From NCBI GenBank assembly GCA_017507805.1, contig JAFWAC010000005.1, positions 1-64,000 of the forward strand: a stretch of DNA of 64,000 nt. The letters run 5' to 3'. Made by a program: the position numbers and the translations under genes. The stretch comes from Clostridia bacterium (GTDB taxonomy: Bacteria; Bacillota; Clostridia; Oscillospirales; Acutalibacteraceae). Shown piece after piece: positions 50,605 to 59,442 of this stretch. The number at the start of each line of letters is the position of its first letter. Position 1 is the stretch's first letter. The notes under the pieces are model-generated. The model did not search any database, was not told the origin of the DNA, and was given only the letters and a program-made list of their open reading frames with translations.

Positions 50605-50887
50605 AATGTAAAACGAAACAAGAACCACCTTGCCTCGTTTCATTACTTCTCACTATTAGGTAGAAAAACACCTTATTTTACAGCCTCCCTCTTATTGGCG
50701 GGGAAACGCCTGCTTTTAAGGATCAAACCCTTCATTTGTCCATAACAATCTATAGAATGTTTTCTTTCGGTGTTACCCTATTCGAGTCTTGGTAAACATA
50801 CAACCGTCATAAGACTCCACACTACACCGCATCCCGAAACGGCACAGTGCCTCAACATCTAACAAACACTCAAGTTGTCTATCTTGT
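50605..50887 (-). ncRNA. Candidate structured non-coding RNA (~280 nt)
   Basis: No convincing protein frame lies here, but a consensus promoter points into it and the RNA folds strongly by eye: nested stems CGGTGT/ACACCG (50829-50824 with 50773-50768) enclosing GAGTCTT/AAGACTC (50817-50811 with 50790-50784), small hairpins at 50718-50732, 50697-50710 and 50658-50673, and a 12-bp terminator-like stem (50611-50640). It may be a known class (raiA motif, 6S-like) or new; the sequence alone does not settle it. The remaining 200 bp to the IS200 end contains another stem (50418-50454 region) and no gene. Confidence 0.6.
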
Positions 50888-50893
50888 GCTTGT

Positions 50894-50922
50894 ATTATAA
50901 CATAACACAAAATTTTATTCAA
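50894..50922 (-). promoter_or_regulatory. Promoter of the candidate structured RNA
   Basis: Minus strand TTGAAT (50917-50922), 17 bp, TATAAT (50894-50899), placed just after the stop codon of the AbiEii-like gene. Confidence 0.75.
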
Positions 50923-50928
50923 GTATTA

Positions 50929-51840
50929 TTATCGCAATATCAATATATCGCTTTCTAAAACTGTTTCCAATGCTTTAATTGCAGTGTCGTATTCTACAGG
51001 TTCAAAAAGCAAGGCAGAGGTTATACCTTCATAATCTTCCTTATAAACCTTTTTATCGATTATCTCCCGTAATAATTTTGCAATATCTACGCCATCCTGT
51101 GCAGAAAGACAGGCAGAGTGAGTTTTACGCTCGGCGGCAACCTCAACTGCCAATGCTTTTAAATCATAATTTAAATCAACTACATTAAGTAGCTTGTATA
51201 TATCATAAATATGCCTTGAATGCTCGGTAACCTTATCAGCTAAATAATAATCACCCAAGGCAAACAGTTTATCAATTAAGGTGCGTTCTGCTGTTTGCAC
51301 ATTTAGTTCAAACGGTTCAAGACCATGCTCAGAAATAATCTCATCATAGCCATTTTTGTGAAGATAATCGTAATTCAGACTGGATGCCATCATTTTGTTT
51401 GACGGATAGGCGCGAAGATATACAGAAGTCTCAATAATCAAATTTTCTTTTAAACATTCCGTACCAAAAACAGAGGGGTAATCCACAATATATTTGTTAT
51501 AGAATCTGCGACTGCGGATATTATCGACATTAGTTAAAGTAAACCCAAAGAAATCTATTACCGAAACGATACTTCTCTTTAAATTCTTGCGTTGACCCTC
51601 TGTGGGATTACTCTCAGTATCAATATTAAGGTCAATATCCTCTGAAAAGCGGTCAATCAGCTTGTAGCACTTGGATAGTGATGTGCCTCCCTTAAAAATA
51701 ATATCGGGCAGTTCTCTAACGATATATTTTAAGAAAAGGGTTACATAATAGTCCTTTTCAATGATAGCAGCTTTAATGCCCGTATCCTCAGAGGTTCTAA
51801 GGATAATCTGCTTAAATAATTCGTTATTATTGTGCAACAC
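50929..51840 (-). CDS. AbiEii-type nucleotidyltransferase toxin
   Basis: A 303-residue nucleotidyltransferase of the AbiEii/MenT-like family. The active site motif FKGGTSLSKCYKLIDRFSEDIDLNI (about 48-72) has the GGTSLS and DxD pattern; RTLIDKLFAL (about 187-196) is a family helix. These toxins transfer nucleotides to tRNA or other targets and stop growth, giving phage abortive infection. Its start overlaps the antitoxin stop by 14 bp. Confidence 0.92.
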   Translation of the reverse strand: MLHNNNELFKQIILRTSEDTGIKAAIIEKDYYVTLFLKYIVRELPDIIFKGGTSLSKCYKLIDRFSEDIDLNIDTESNPTEGQRKNLKRSIVSVIDFFGFTLTNVDNIRSRRFYNKYIVDYPSVFGTECLKENLIIETSVYLRAYPSNKMMASSLNYDYLHKNGYDEIISEHGLEPFELNVQTAERTLIDKLFALGDYYLADKVTEHSRHIYDIYKLLNVVDLNYDLKALAVEVAAERKTHSACLSAQDGVDIAKLLREIIDKKVYKEDYEGITSALLFEPVEYDTAIKALETVLESDILILR

Positions 51841-52447
51841 TGTAAATCAACTCACTTTCAACTAAGGTTCGGATTGCTTTGTCCGGAAATAAGGGTGCAT
51901 ACTGTAAAATATCTTTTCTTGTAATGCTGTTATCGGAAATGTATTTTTCAATAAGTAGCTTTTTATCTTCATCTATAAATTTAGATGAGATGGTGTTCAT
52001 CATTTCAAGGAAACTGAGTACAGCGACATTACCAGCATTTACGGTGGTTCTTGCTCTACGCAAAAGCACTTTTTGTTTTCCTACTGTTGCATCACGAACA
52101 TTAGATGGCTCATTATTAGTATAAATCTCAATAACATTAGGGCATTGCGTAGTCAGGCGCAACTGATTTAAAAAGGTAACACCTGAATAAAAACCAACAG
52201 TGTCTTTACCATCGTTTATATATTTTTTTGTAATAACCTTGTTAGGGTCGAGAATACTGGACCCGAAAATCGTTTGAGTAGGAATATAATATAATCCACG
52301 CTCATAACGGATAATCTTTCCTTCCTCACAAAGCTTGTTAAGTTCTTTATAAAGCCAAGGTTTTGAGTATTCGCCAAAACTAATTTCGGTAGTATAAAAT
52401 GGTTCATCTGTACCAAACACACTCAACAGATAATCATATAATTTCAT
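51827..52447 (-). CDS. AbiEi-type antitoxin/transcriptional regulator
   Basis: A 206-residue protein with an N-terminal winged helix (about 1-55, ending IIRYERGLYYIP, typical of AbiEi/DUF6088) and a C-terminal antitoxin domain. In type IV systems this protein represses its own promoter and counters the nucleotidyltransferase toxin without direct binding. ATG 52447 has AAGGAAGGTG upstream. It is first in the two-gene operon with a consensus promoter. Confidence 0.88.
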   Translation of the reverse strand: MKLYDYLLSVFGTDEPFYTTEISFGEYSKPWLYKELNKLCEEGKIIRYERGLYYIPTQTIFGSSILDPNKVITKKYINDGKDTVGFYSGVTFLNQLRLTTQCPNVIEIYTNNEPSNVRDATVGKQKVLLRRARTTVNAGNVAVLSFLEMMNTISSKFIDEDKKLLIEKYISDNSITRKDILQYAPLFPDKAIRTLVESELIYSVAQ

Positions 52448-52493
52448 CAAGTTACACCTTCCTTTCTTTTATACTATGTACATTTACAAGAAT

Positions 52494-52522
52494 ATTATAC
52501 TACAACTTACAACTCTTGTCAA
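52494..52522 (-). promoter_or_regulatory. Consensus promoter of the AbiE-type operon
   Basis: Minus strand TTGACA (52517-52522), 17 bp, TATAAT (52494-52499). The spacer contains a direct repeat of GTTGTA, a possible antitoxin site. Confidence 0.85.
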
Positions 52523-52555
52523 CTTTAATATAACGCACGATAGCATTTTTCCCGG

Positions 52556-52630
52556 ACTGTCGAAAAAGTCCAGATTTTACTGGGCTTTTTCGACAGTCTG
52601 AAACGCCCCACTTGAAGTGGGGCGTTTTTT
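52556..52630. terminator. Double-hairpin bidirectional terminator/repeat
   Basis: A long stem GACTGTCGAAAAAG / CTTTTTCGACAGTC (52556-52598) followed by a GC-rich stem ACGCCCCAC / GTGGGGCGT (52602-52626) and a T-run on the plus strand. It lies between the AbiE operon and the downstream AraC gene and may be a dispersed repeat. Confidence 0.7.
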
Positions 52631-52643
52631 AACAAAATTATAT

Positions 52644-53540
52644 TTATAGGTTTGAATATTGTGTAGCGGTTATTCCAACCCTTCGCTTAAACAAACGGGA
52701 GAAGTAATTTGGATTAACATAACCAAGTCTTCTTGCTATTTCTGTAAAGGTCAGATTGCCCTCAGAAATCATAAGCTTTGCGCGCTCGATTTTTATTCCG
52801 ATAAAATAATCAATTATACTTTCCCCGATTTCAGCCTTAAAGCTTTTTTGTAGCTGAGAAATGCTAAATCCGTTATCCTTAGCGATTTGTTCAAGGGTAA
52901 GATTTTCAGTAATATGCTCTTCCAAATAGTGTTGGATTTGCTGTGTTATAGACTTTTGACGTGTCTGCTTAGCAAAGGAATTTATTCGGTATTCCTTAGA
53001 TTCGCCGATACCCCTTTGTCTAAGTGACAGCAAAAGTAGTTCTATATGAAGCTTCAGCATCTGCTCAGAGCCAAAGGGCTGTTGGTCGGATGCTTTTTCT
53101 TGCATATAGGAAACACCGTTCTTCACACGGTAGCCCTCATAAAGCCTATGCGAACATTTAAGGGCATAATAAAGGTTTTCGTGTTCAAAATTATTAATTG
53201 CAATAATTTTGTTTTTAAAGAAATTCAAATCCGAGGATTTTGGATAAAAGGAAACCGAAATAAAGCTTGCATTGCCGTTTTCAAAAGGTGTGATACTAAA
53301 CGCCTGTCCCGGCTCAGTAAATACAATCTCACCTTTATTGATAATGTATTTATTACCCAACGTAGTAATAACAGCAGTACCCGATTCTATAAATATAAAG
53401 GTCCAAAAATCAAACGAACCATTTATAGATTTCTCATCATTAGGATACGATACTGCCAATTCTCTTCGAAAGATAGAAACCAAGCGGGCAATTTCAATCT
53501 CCATTTTTAGTTTAATTGTTTTAAAACTATTTTCAGCCAT
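52644..53540 (-). CDS. AraC-family regulator of the carbohydrate locus
   Basis: A 298-residue regulator with an N-terminal cupin-like ligand domain (about 10-160) and a C-terminal AraC double HTH (about 195-295: LTLEQIAKDNGFSISQLQKSFKAEIGES and LTFTEIARRLGYVNPNYFSRLFKRRVGITATQY). ATG 53540 has GGGAGAAGG upstream. It is last in a minus-strand series with glycan-related genes 62 bp upstream, which it probably regulates in response to a sugar. Confidence 0.92.
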   Translation of the reverse strand: MAENSFKTIKLKMEIEIARLVSIFRRELAVSYPNDEKSINGSFDFWTFIFIESGTAVITTLGNKYIINKGEIVFTEPGQAFSITPFENGNASFISVSFYPKSSDLNFFKNKIIAINNFEHENLYYALKCSHRLYEGYRVKNGVSYMQEKASDQQPFGSEQMLKLHIELLLLSLRQRGIGESKEYRINSFAKQTRQKSITQQIQHYLEEHITENLTLEQIAKDNGFSISQLQKSFKAEIGESIIDYFIGIKIERAKLMISEGNLTFTEIARRLGYVNPNYFSRLFKRRVGITATQYSNL

Positions 53541-53602
53541 AAGCCTTCTCCCGACATAACCTATTAATCTGAATAATAACACATTTTATAATAATATGCA
53601 AA

Positions 53603-55456
53603 TTAAGATTTTTCAATATTAAAGGTATTGTCTTTAAAATCTACAGTAACCGTTACACCATTTGCAAAGCGAGTTCTCTGGCGAGAATAATCATCAGTTA
53701 AGAATTCGTGCGAAACCATCTCGCTGAAAACTACCTGCTCTTGTAATTCGGATACAATATTAATTCTTTCAATCTGCTCTAAATCCGCATCGATATCAAG
53801 ATACGACGGTCCGCCGTTAAGCAAGGAATATAGGTATCTGCTTTCAACAATATCAACCTCATCACCCTCGTGAATTGTCCACGGAACAATAGCACAATCG
53901 TGATAGCAAAGGTTGAACAGCGGAACCTTTACACCTACACTCGGCTCATGCGCAAAGCTTGGGAAATAATGGCACAAAACAAGATAAGGCGCAAAGCAGT
54001 CAACCATAGACTCACTGCTTATAATCATACCTCTTGAAGCGAGTAATGACATACACCTGCGTCTGAAATCCACACTCTCCCTACGTGTCATCACGTGCTC
54101 AGGATTAGAACATTCATCCTGTGCAGTGCAAGAGAATACATCAAGATACACACCGTCGGGCTCAAGTCCCATATCACGAAGCATATCGTAATTTCGTTCT
54201 ACATAATAAGGCGCCAATGTCTCACAAAGGAAATTCTGGTCGCCGCCGTTCCAGATACATTCCTCATGAATATCTCCCTTATAATCCATTACAGCGTTAT
54301 TCTTATCGTGAGTGCGGGCATCAAAATAATAATCACGGTATTGGTCATGCAAAGCAAAAAGCACATTGCTTTCGCGACATATATCGATAAGGCGCTTCAT
54401 AGCCTTTTCTCCGCCAGCCTTTTCGCAAGGAGGCAAAATATCGGGATGCTCGCGGTCATAACCGTCAACTCCCCAACCGTCAAGGTGGAGATAGCCCTTT
54501 TTTAGTCCCTTTTTATGAAGCTCGGCAATCTGGTCTGCACGGCGGTCAAAGGTAGTAAAGCGGTAATTTGCCTCAGGGTTCTCCTTATCGTAAATATAAG
54601 CCTCGGGCTTAATATTAAAGTAAATACAGCTATGAATAACAGGTGAGCCGATAAGCTCATCCATTTTAGGCAACAGCTCACGCTTTTGCTTTAATGTGAC
54701 AAACTCGCCCTTTTCCTTAATGTAATTTCTAAAGGCTTTGCAGAGTGTTACATAATCGCAGTCATCAAAGAATTCCATCCTAAGTACACGTCTGTAGCTA
54801 AGCTTTCCAAGGGATTCGTACCACTTAAATTTAAGCTCGGTAGGATTCTTTAAATCGTGGTGATACTTAAAGCCTGCATCCCAAGGTGTTTCGGCAATAG
54901 CCATATAGCCTGCCCCGTGGTCCACCTGACCGAGCCAAGGCATATTGCCGTAAATCGAAAGGAAACACGGACTGCCGATTTGTGTTATTTCCTCATTAAA
55001 ATCACTTGGAATCATCATACCGTAGGACAACGGCACCAAGGAATAAGCTTTAGCGTCTGTACGCTCCCATTTCCATGGTGCAGGCCACTGTGCAAGGCTA
55101 ATTGAGGCAGAATCAGGTTCATTTATAGGCATAAGCTCGAAATAAATTCGGCCGCTTGTTTTGTGCACCCAAATAAGAGTCCTTAACTCAATTTTAATGT
55201 CCTTACCGTTATAATTCCAGAATTTATAATCGGTGCGCATACCGTCTGCAATACCTGTAGAATAGTATTCACTTTTAATGGTTTTAGCATTGTCAAAGTA
55301 GAATTTAACCTCTTCGCTTACACCCTTTAAGCGCACCATTATATACGGGCGGTGCTTTTCGCTAAAGGTCCAAACCTTTCCCTTTTGCGATACACTTATA
55401 GAATGGTTCTCTTTGTCGAAATTATAAGTAATATTTTTAGAATTAGTAATTTTCAT
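53603..55456 (-). CDS. GH-like (beta/alpha)8 enzyme, DUF5696/GH101-129-related
   Basis: A 617-residue cytoplasmic protein without a signal peptide. The N-terminal third is beta-rich; the middle resembles a TIM barrel of the GH101/GH129-like clan, with GYLHLDGWGVDGYDREHPD (about 302-320) and DGVYLDVFSCTAQDE (about 423-437), where the Asp of YLDVF would be the nucleophile, and SESMVDC after it. The C-terminus is a small beta domain. Related enzymes remove alpha-linked GalNAc from mucin-type glycans; substrate here is inference. It follows an MBL hydrolase by 19 bp. Confidence 0.65.
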   Translation of the reverse strand: MKITNSKNITYNFDKENHSISVSQKGKVWTFSEKHRPYIMVRLKGVSEEVKFYFDNAKTIKSEYYSTGIADGMRTDYKFWNYNGKDIKIELRTLIWVHKTSGRIYFELMPINEPDSASISLAQWPAPWKWERTDAKAYSLVPLSYGMMIPSDFNEEITQIGSPCFLSIYGNMPWLGQVDHGAGYMAIAETPWDAGFKYHHDLKNPTELKFKWYESLGKLSYRRVLRMEFFDDCDYVTLCKAFRNYIKEKGEFVTLKQKRELLPKMDELIGSPVIHSCIYFNIKPEAYIYDKENPEANYRFTTFDRRADQIAELHKKGLKKGYLHLDGWGVDGYDREHPDILPPCEKAGGEKAMKRLIDICRESNVLFALHDQYRDYYFDARTHDKNNAVMDYKGDIHEECIWNGGDQNFLCETLAPYYVERNYDMLRDMGLEPDGVYLDVFSCTAQDECSNPEHVMTRRESVDFRRRCMSLLASRGMIISSESMVDCFAPYLVLCHYFPSFAHEPSVGVKVPLFNLCYHDCAIVPWTIHEGDEVDIVESRYLYSLLNGGPSYLDIDADLEQIERINIVSELQEQVVFSEMVSHEFLTDDYSRQRTRFANGVTVTVDFKDNTFNIEKS

Positions 55457-55475
55457 ATCAGTATCCTTTTATAAT

Positions 55476-56348
55476 TTATGATATTTGAAGCCCATCGTAT
55501 CCGGGGATAATATTCCAATCCCAACTGCTGAAAAAATCTACCATTTCATCAGGACCTAAAGTATTCAAATGGCAAATATGTGTGAGATATAGAGGTGTAG
55601 TGGTATCAATATTACCGAAATCCTCTAACTTCTCAAGCGCAAATTTCAAATTTTTATAATCGAAATGTCCCTCTAAATAATCGGGAAGCTCATGGTCACC
55701 ATAGGTGCACTCAATAACCGCAAAATCGAATTTAATACCGCAGTTTTTAAGATGATCCCACGTGTTTTGACGGTACCAACCCGTATCACTCGCGTAAAGG
55801 AAGGTTTTACCCTCTTTATTGGTGATAATATAATTATAGCCAAGCTCATCCACACCGTAACCGTAATGGCTGGCATAGATGGGAGTAACCTTCATACCGC
55901 TTATATCATAGGTTTTATATGCTTCAAGCGGTACAAGCTCATAATTTTTCTCAAAAAATGTTTCCTTGCCAACATTGACAGGCATTACATATTGCTTTGC
56001 AAAATGTGTAATCTGCTTCAAAGTTAAATCCGAGCCGAAAATTTTAACCTTACCCTCAAGAAAAGGTCTGCAGGCAGAACGAAGCATTAATTCACTTGCA
56101 AAAATATGGTCCTCGTGAGAATGTGTTATAAAAATATTTTTAAGTCCTCTGAGGCTTATACCGTTTTTCACGCATTGATTATAAATATCAGGACCGTAAT
56201 CTATAAGACTTTCCTCATCTATCAAAAAATCGCTTCTTGTGCGATTGTATTTACCGCCCATTTCACGCGCGCGTGTACAGGTAGGACATTCACAAAAAGG
56301 CGCAGGAATTCCCTCACTTGCACCTGTTCCCAAAATAACAGACTTCAT
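55476..56348 (-). CDS. MBL-fold hydrolase (PhnP-like)
   Basis: A 290-residue metallo-beta-lactamase-fold protein. The metal motif is THSHEDHIFA (HxHxDH, about 94-103), ASHYGYG and YASDTGWY supply further ligands, and LTHICHL the last His. A CxxC...C cluster near the N-terminus (CECPTCTRA, about 19-27) matches PhnP-type phosphodiesterases, which hydrolyse cyclic phosphates of sugars. No phn genes are near, so a role in glycan metabolism is more likely here. Preceded by a terminator-like stem. Confidence 0.88.
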   Translation of the reverse strand: MKSVILGTGASEGIPAPFCECPTCTRAREMGGKYNRTRSDFLIDEESLIDYGPDIYNQCVKNGISLRGLKNIFITHSHEDHIFASELMLRSACRPFLEGKVKIFGSDLTLKQITHFAKQYVMPVNVGKETFFEKNYELVPLEAYKTYDISGMKVTPIYASHYGYGVDELGYNYIITNKEGKTFLYASDTGWYRQNTWDHLKNCGIKFDFAVIECTYGDHELPDYLEGHFDYKNLKFALEKLEDFGNIDTTTPLYLTHICHLNTLGPDEMVDFFSSWDWNIIPGYDGLQIS

Positions 56349-56363
56349 AATAGCACCTCAAAA

Positions 56364-56403
56364 CCGAGAAGGAAATCCGACAAAAGCCTGTTTTCCTTCT
56401 CGG
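56364..56403 (-). terminator. Intra-operon terminator/attenuator
   Basis: A 10-bp stem (56364-56373 with 56394-56403) between the solute-binding protein and MBL genes, followed by TTTTGAGG on the minus strand. It likely lowers expression of the downstream genes relative to the binding protein. Confidence 0.75.
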
Positions 56404-56417
56404 AATAAAAAATTACT

Positions 56418-57905
56418 TTAACCTACAGTTGCCTTTAAGCTATCCTTAAGCAAAGGAAGCAAGCTGTCAAGTGTAACAGCAGGGTTCTTCTTCTCCTCAA
56501 TAATCATATCAAGGAACTTTTCGCGGTTGCCCTTGCCGTTGTACCAACCGGAAAGACCGTCTACCAAAGAGTAAGAAGGCTTAGCCTTTTTGAGGTATTC
56601 CTTACGGATTTTCTCATGCTCAACGCTAAGACGCTTGCGGTAATTTGTAAGACCGGGTTCAACACTGTTTCTCTGTTCAATTGCCTTATTGTATTCATAA
56701 ATCCAAGCAACTGCACCGGGAACGTTCTGCGCACAAGCAGCGACACCGATACCGTCTGCGGATACAGGGAAATAGTAATCCGCATTCTTGTCTAACTTAG
56801 GCATTGGAACCATGCCAACCTTGTCAGACATTGTGTTGTAAGCATCAAGACTTCCTGTAGCATACGACGGACGCTCAATAAACATTGCGACCTTACGGCT
56901 CTTGAAGTAGTTAACTGTTGAGAAAGGCGCAATAGAGTTATCATTAGCGCACTCATAAAGTAAATTCAAAGCTGCCATACCGTTCTTGTCGGTAATATTC
57001 ACTTCCCACTTATTGCCATTTTGCTTGATTACAGAGTTGCCTGCTGCCTGAGCAAAGGCAAAATAGTTCCAGGTAGCAAAACCATAGGTAGCGATAGTCT
57101 TACCGTCTTTAGCATAGCTTACAGACTGCTTGGCAACCTGACGGAAGGTATCAAAGGTCCAGTTGTTCTTGAGGTAATAATCCTCATATGGGTCCTTTAT
57201 TCCCTTTTCCTTAAAGTAGGTCTTGTTGTAGAAAATATATGTTTCGTGGTCTTCGATTGAATGAGAGCCGTAAATCTTGTCGTTTAAGGTATACTGATTA
57301 AATGCAGGGAAATTAGCATCCTTGTATGTCCAGTTAGAGTCAGTCTTATCAACATACTTAGTAAAATCCTTAATCATATTGCCATAAGCATAGCGCAAGA
57401 ATACAACGTTACTAAGGGTACAAACATCAATGTAATTCTTCTTATCCTTAGAAGCAATAATGCTGGGAAGCTTAGTCTGCTGCTCGGCAAAGCTCATTGG
57501 AACGATAGTAACATCAATACCGTATTTCTTTTCAAACTGCTCAATAAATTTCTTTTCCCAATCGGTCTGCTTAACGTTACCTGGAACGCGAAGCTTTGTA
57601 CCTTTGAGATTACCGAAAAGCTTTTCCTGTTTACTGCCTGTTACCTCAACATAATCGTTGTTATCAGGAACAGCAGGTGCTTGAGTGCTGGAAGTATTGC
57701 TTTCTGTGGATGCGGCACTCTCTGTAGAAGAGGTATCATCAGGCTTTAAAACATCACCGTCTTCAGATTCGGTAACGTCGCTCGTTGTGTTTCCTGTGGG
57801 TGTAGATGTATCGTTTCCCTTATCCTCGGTCTTACCGCAACCAACGATAGAAACGCACATAATAATCGCCAATAAAATAGTTAAAATTCTTTTTAAGTTT
57901 TTCAT
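56418..57905 (-). CDS. Extracellular solute-binding lipoprotein (sugar ABC type)
   Basis: A 495-residue family-1 type binding protein for a carbohydrate ABC importer. Lipobox SIVGC at about 19-23, an acidic Ser/Thr linker (about 30-80), then the bilobed binding fold: KLRVPG-like first strand, KKYGIDVTIVPMSFAEQQTKLPSIIAS (about 148-175), KVAMFIERPSYATGS and a C-terminal helical part. No permease or ATPase gene lies in the window, so it must use a transporter encoded elsewhere. It is 18 bp downstream of a DUF4832-type gene. Confidence 0.88.
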   Translation of the reverse strand: MKNLKRILTILLAIIMCVSIVGCGKTEDKGNDTSTPTGNTTSDVTESEDGDVLKPDDTSSTESAASTESNTSSTQAPAVPDNNDYVEVTGSKQEKLFGNLKGTKLRVPGNVKQTDWEKKFIEQFEKKYGIDVTIVPMSFAEQQTKLPSIIASKDKKNYIDVCTLSNVVFLRYAYGNMIKDFTKYVDKTDSNWTYKDANFPAFNQYTLNDKIYGSHSIEDHETYIFYNKTYFKEKGIKDPYEDYYLKNNWTFDTFRQVAKQSVSYAKDGKTIATYGFATWNYFAFAQAAGNSVIKQNGNKWEVNITDKNGMAALNLLYECANDNSIAPFSTVNYFKSRKVAMFIERPSYATGSLDAYNTMSDKVGMVPMPKLDKNADYYFPVSADGIGVAACAQNVPGAVAWIYEYNKAIEQRNSVEPGLTNYRKRLSVEHEKIRKEYLKKAKPSYSLVDGLSGWYNGKGNREKFLDMIIEEKKNPAVTLDSLLPLLKDSLKATVG

Positions 57906-57923
57906 AATGAAATCTCCTTTAAA

Positions 57924-59357
57924 TTAAATATCGAATTCATACAGCAGATGGTATCCGCCGATTGCATCAATATTATTACTAAGCCTTGCATAACGCTCCA
58001 TATCATTTTTAAGGTAGAAGCAAAGCTTATAATGTCCTTTATTTTCAGGTGTTTTAATAACCGCTTGAACCTTATGAGTAAGGATTTTTGTATCAAGATA
58101 ATCCTCAGGGTTATGACTATACCACTTTTCTGGGTTGCCTGCCTCAACACTTGATACAACATTATTATCACCGTCCAAAAGGACAAAACCACTCTTTAAG
58201 CAGAATGCAGCGGACATACCGTAATTCTTAAGCTTTAACTCAATAGAAAGGTAAGAATCAGGCTCGTTCTCACCTGCAACCGCCACAGACTGCAGCTCAA
58301 CCTTGTAGCCCAAATGGTCACGCATAAAGTCGAAAGCAACGCGCTCTACATCGTTACCCTTTTCATCCTTAAACCAAGAGGGACAATAAGCGATTTTATT
58401 TTCCTCTAAAATTTCGGGGGTAATCGGCTCGCTCTTCCACGGCCACATTGTGGGCATATAGTTTTCTTCGGGTATCGGTTCACCGCCCTTGCCGTCATAA
58501 AGGCCATGCAAAATACTCATTGTATTCTGCCAGTGGTGTGCCGCTTCCTTTATAACCTCAAGTCCTGTAGGCCAGATATTACGGTTAATATTAATAGGTC
58601 CGCAATTAAGCTCGCCGCCCTGTGGGGTATATGCCCCCTCTTCACAAAGCTGTTGCCACTGAGGTGTACCCATTATAAAACCGCCCGATTCCCATTTATC
58701 CTGCTCGCCGTACATTGAATCGTTATGAACGGCGATTTTTGAATAGTAGGGATTGGTTTTTTCAATCAGGTTTTTGTATTCAGGCAAACGCAGAGAAAGA
58801 TAAATTCCGTTAGGCTCACAAAGGTAACGCATAAGTGCCTTTGCCACATTAGCGTAATTAACCTCAGGCTTTTGATAACAGGAAGCCCATTCACCGTAAG
58901 AACCGATAAATCCGCCCTCAACAGAGTGAATATATTTTTTGTTTCTTGCTATCATAGGAGCCAACTGCTTAATATGCCTTATAATAGTTTCCTCGTCCGC
59001 ACCGCGTTCGGGGAAATTCAAATCATCACAGTAAGCAAAGCGAAGCATAACCTTGAAATCCTTAAGCTCGCAGAAATCATAGAACTTTTCCATAGCTTCC
59101 ATTGCTTCGTCGGGAATATCCATACCGCGGTATTCGGTAAGATAAAAGTATGCCATACAGCCATGGCAAGGCACCTTTATACGGGCATAATAATTATCAT
59201 ACACCTGCTGATAATATTCCATCGGGTTGCCCGAATCAACTGCTCTTTGAGCATACATAACCATATGTGTTCTGTAGGCACGGTCAGGATTGTCAAAAAG
59301 CAGGCTGTCCCCCTCACTTGTGAGAGGCTTTAGTTCTTTATAAAAATTAATTTCCAT
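57924..59357 (-). CDS. DUF4874/DUF4832-type protein, cytoplasmic copy
   Basis: A 477-residue protein. The N-terminal half (about 15-270) is barrel-like: DNPDRAYRTHMVMYA, YFYLTEYRGMDIPDEAMEAM, HSVEGGFIGSYGEWASCYQ and YLSLRLPEYKNLI match DUF4874. The C-terminal half (about 330-477) matches DUF4832, beta-sandwich like. No signal peptide. Closely similar along its whole length to the next gene upstream, which is a lipoprotein. A glycan-binding or hydrolytic role is likely from context, but the reaction is unknown. Confidence 0.8.
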   Translation of the reverse strand: MEINFYKELKPLTSEGDSLLFDNPDRAYRTHMVMYAQRAVDSGNPMEYYQQVYDNYYARIKVPCHGCMAYFYLTEYRGMDIPDEAMEAMEKFYDFCELKDFKVMLRFAYCDDLNFPERGADEETIIRHIKQLAPMIARNKKYIHSVEGGFIGSYGEWASCYQKPEVNYANVAKALMRYLCEPNGIYLSLRLPEYKNLIEKTNPYYSKIAVHNDSMYGEQDKWESGGFIMGTPQWQQLCEEGAYTPQGGELNCGPININRNIWPTGLEVIKEAAHHWQNTMSILHGLYDGKGGEPIPEENYMPTMWPWKSEPITPEILEENKIAYCPSWFKDEKGNDVERVAFDFMRDHLGYKVELQSVAVAGENEPDSYLSIELKLKNYGMSAAFCLKSGFVLLDGDNNVVSSVEAGNPEKWYSHNPEDYLDTKILTHKVQAVIKTPENKGHYKLCFYLKNDMERYARLSNNIDAIGGYHLLYEFDI

Positions 59358-59409
59358 AAAAATCACCAAAATTTAATACGCTGAATTTTATCTCAATAAT
59401 GCCACTGTT

Positions 59410-59434
59410 GGGCTACTGCAAATCGCAGCAGCCC
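59410..59434 (-). other. Intergenic hairpin between DUF4832 paralogues
   Basis: A 10-bp GC-rich stem (59410-59419 with 59425-59434) with one mismatch and no good T-run; likely a processing or stability hairpin. Confidence 0.5.
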
Positions 59435-59442
59435 ACAATTAA

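Noticed and set aside
49690-52530. Prophage or integrative element containing the IS, the RNA and the AbiE-type genes
   Set aside because: No integrase, structural or conjugation genes are present; the items are independent accessory units.
56418-57905. Complete ABC sugar importer locus
   Set aside because: Only the binding protein is present; neither permease nor ATPase genes occur in the neighbouring sequence.
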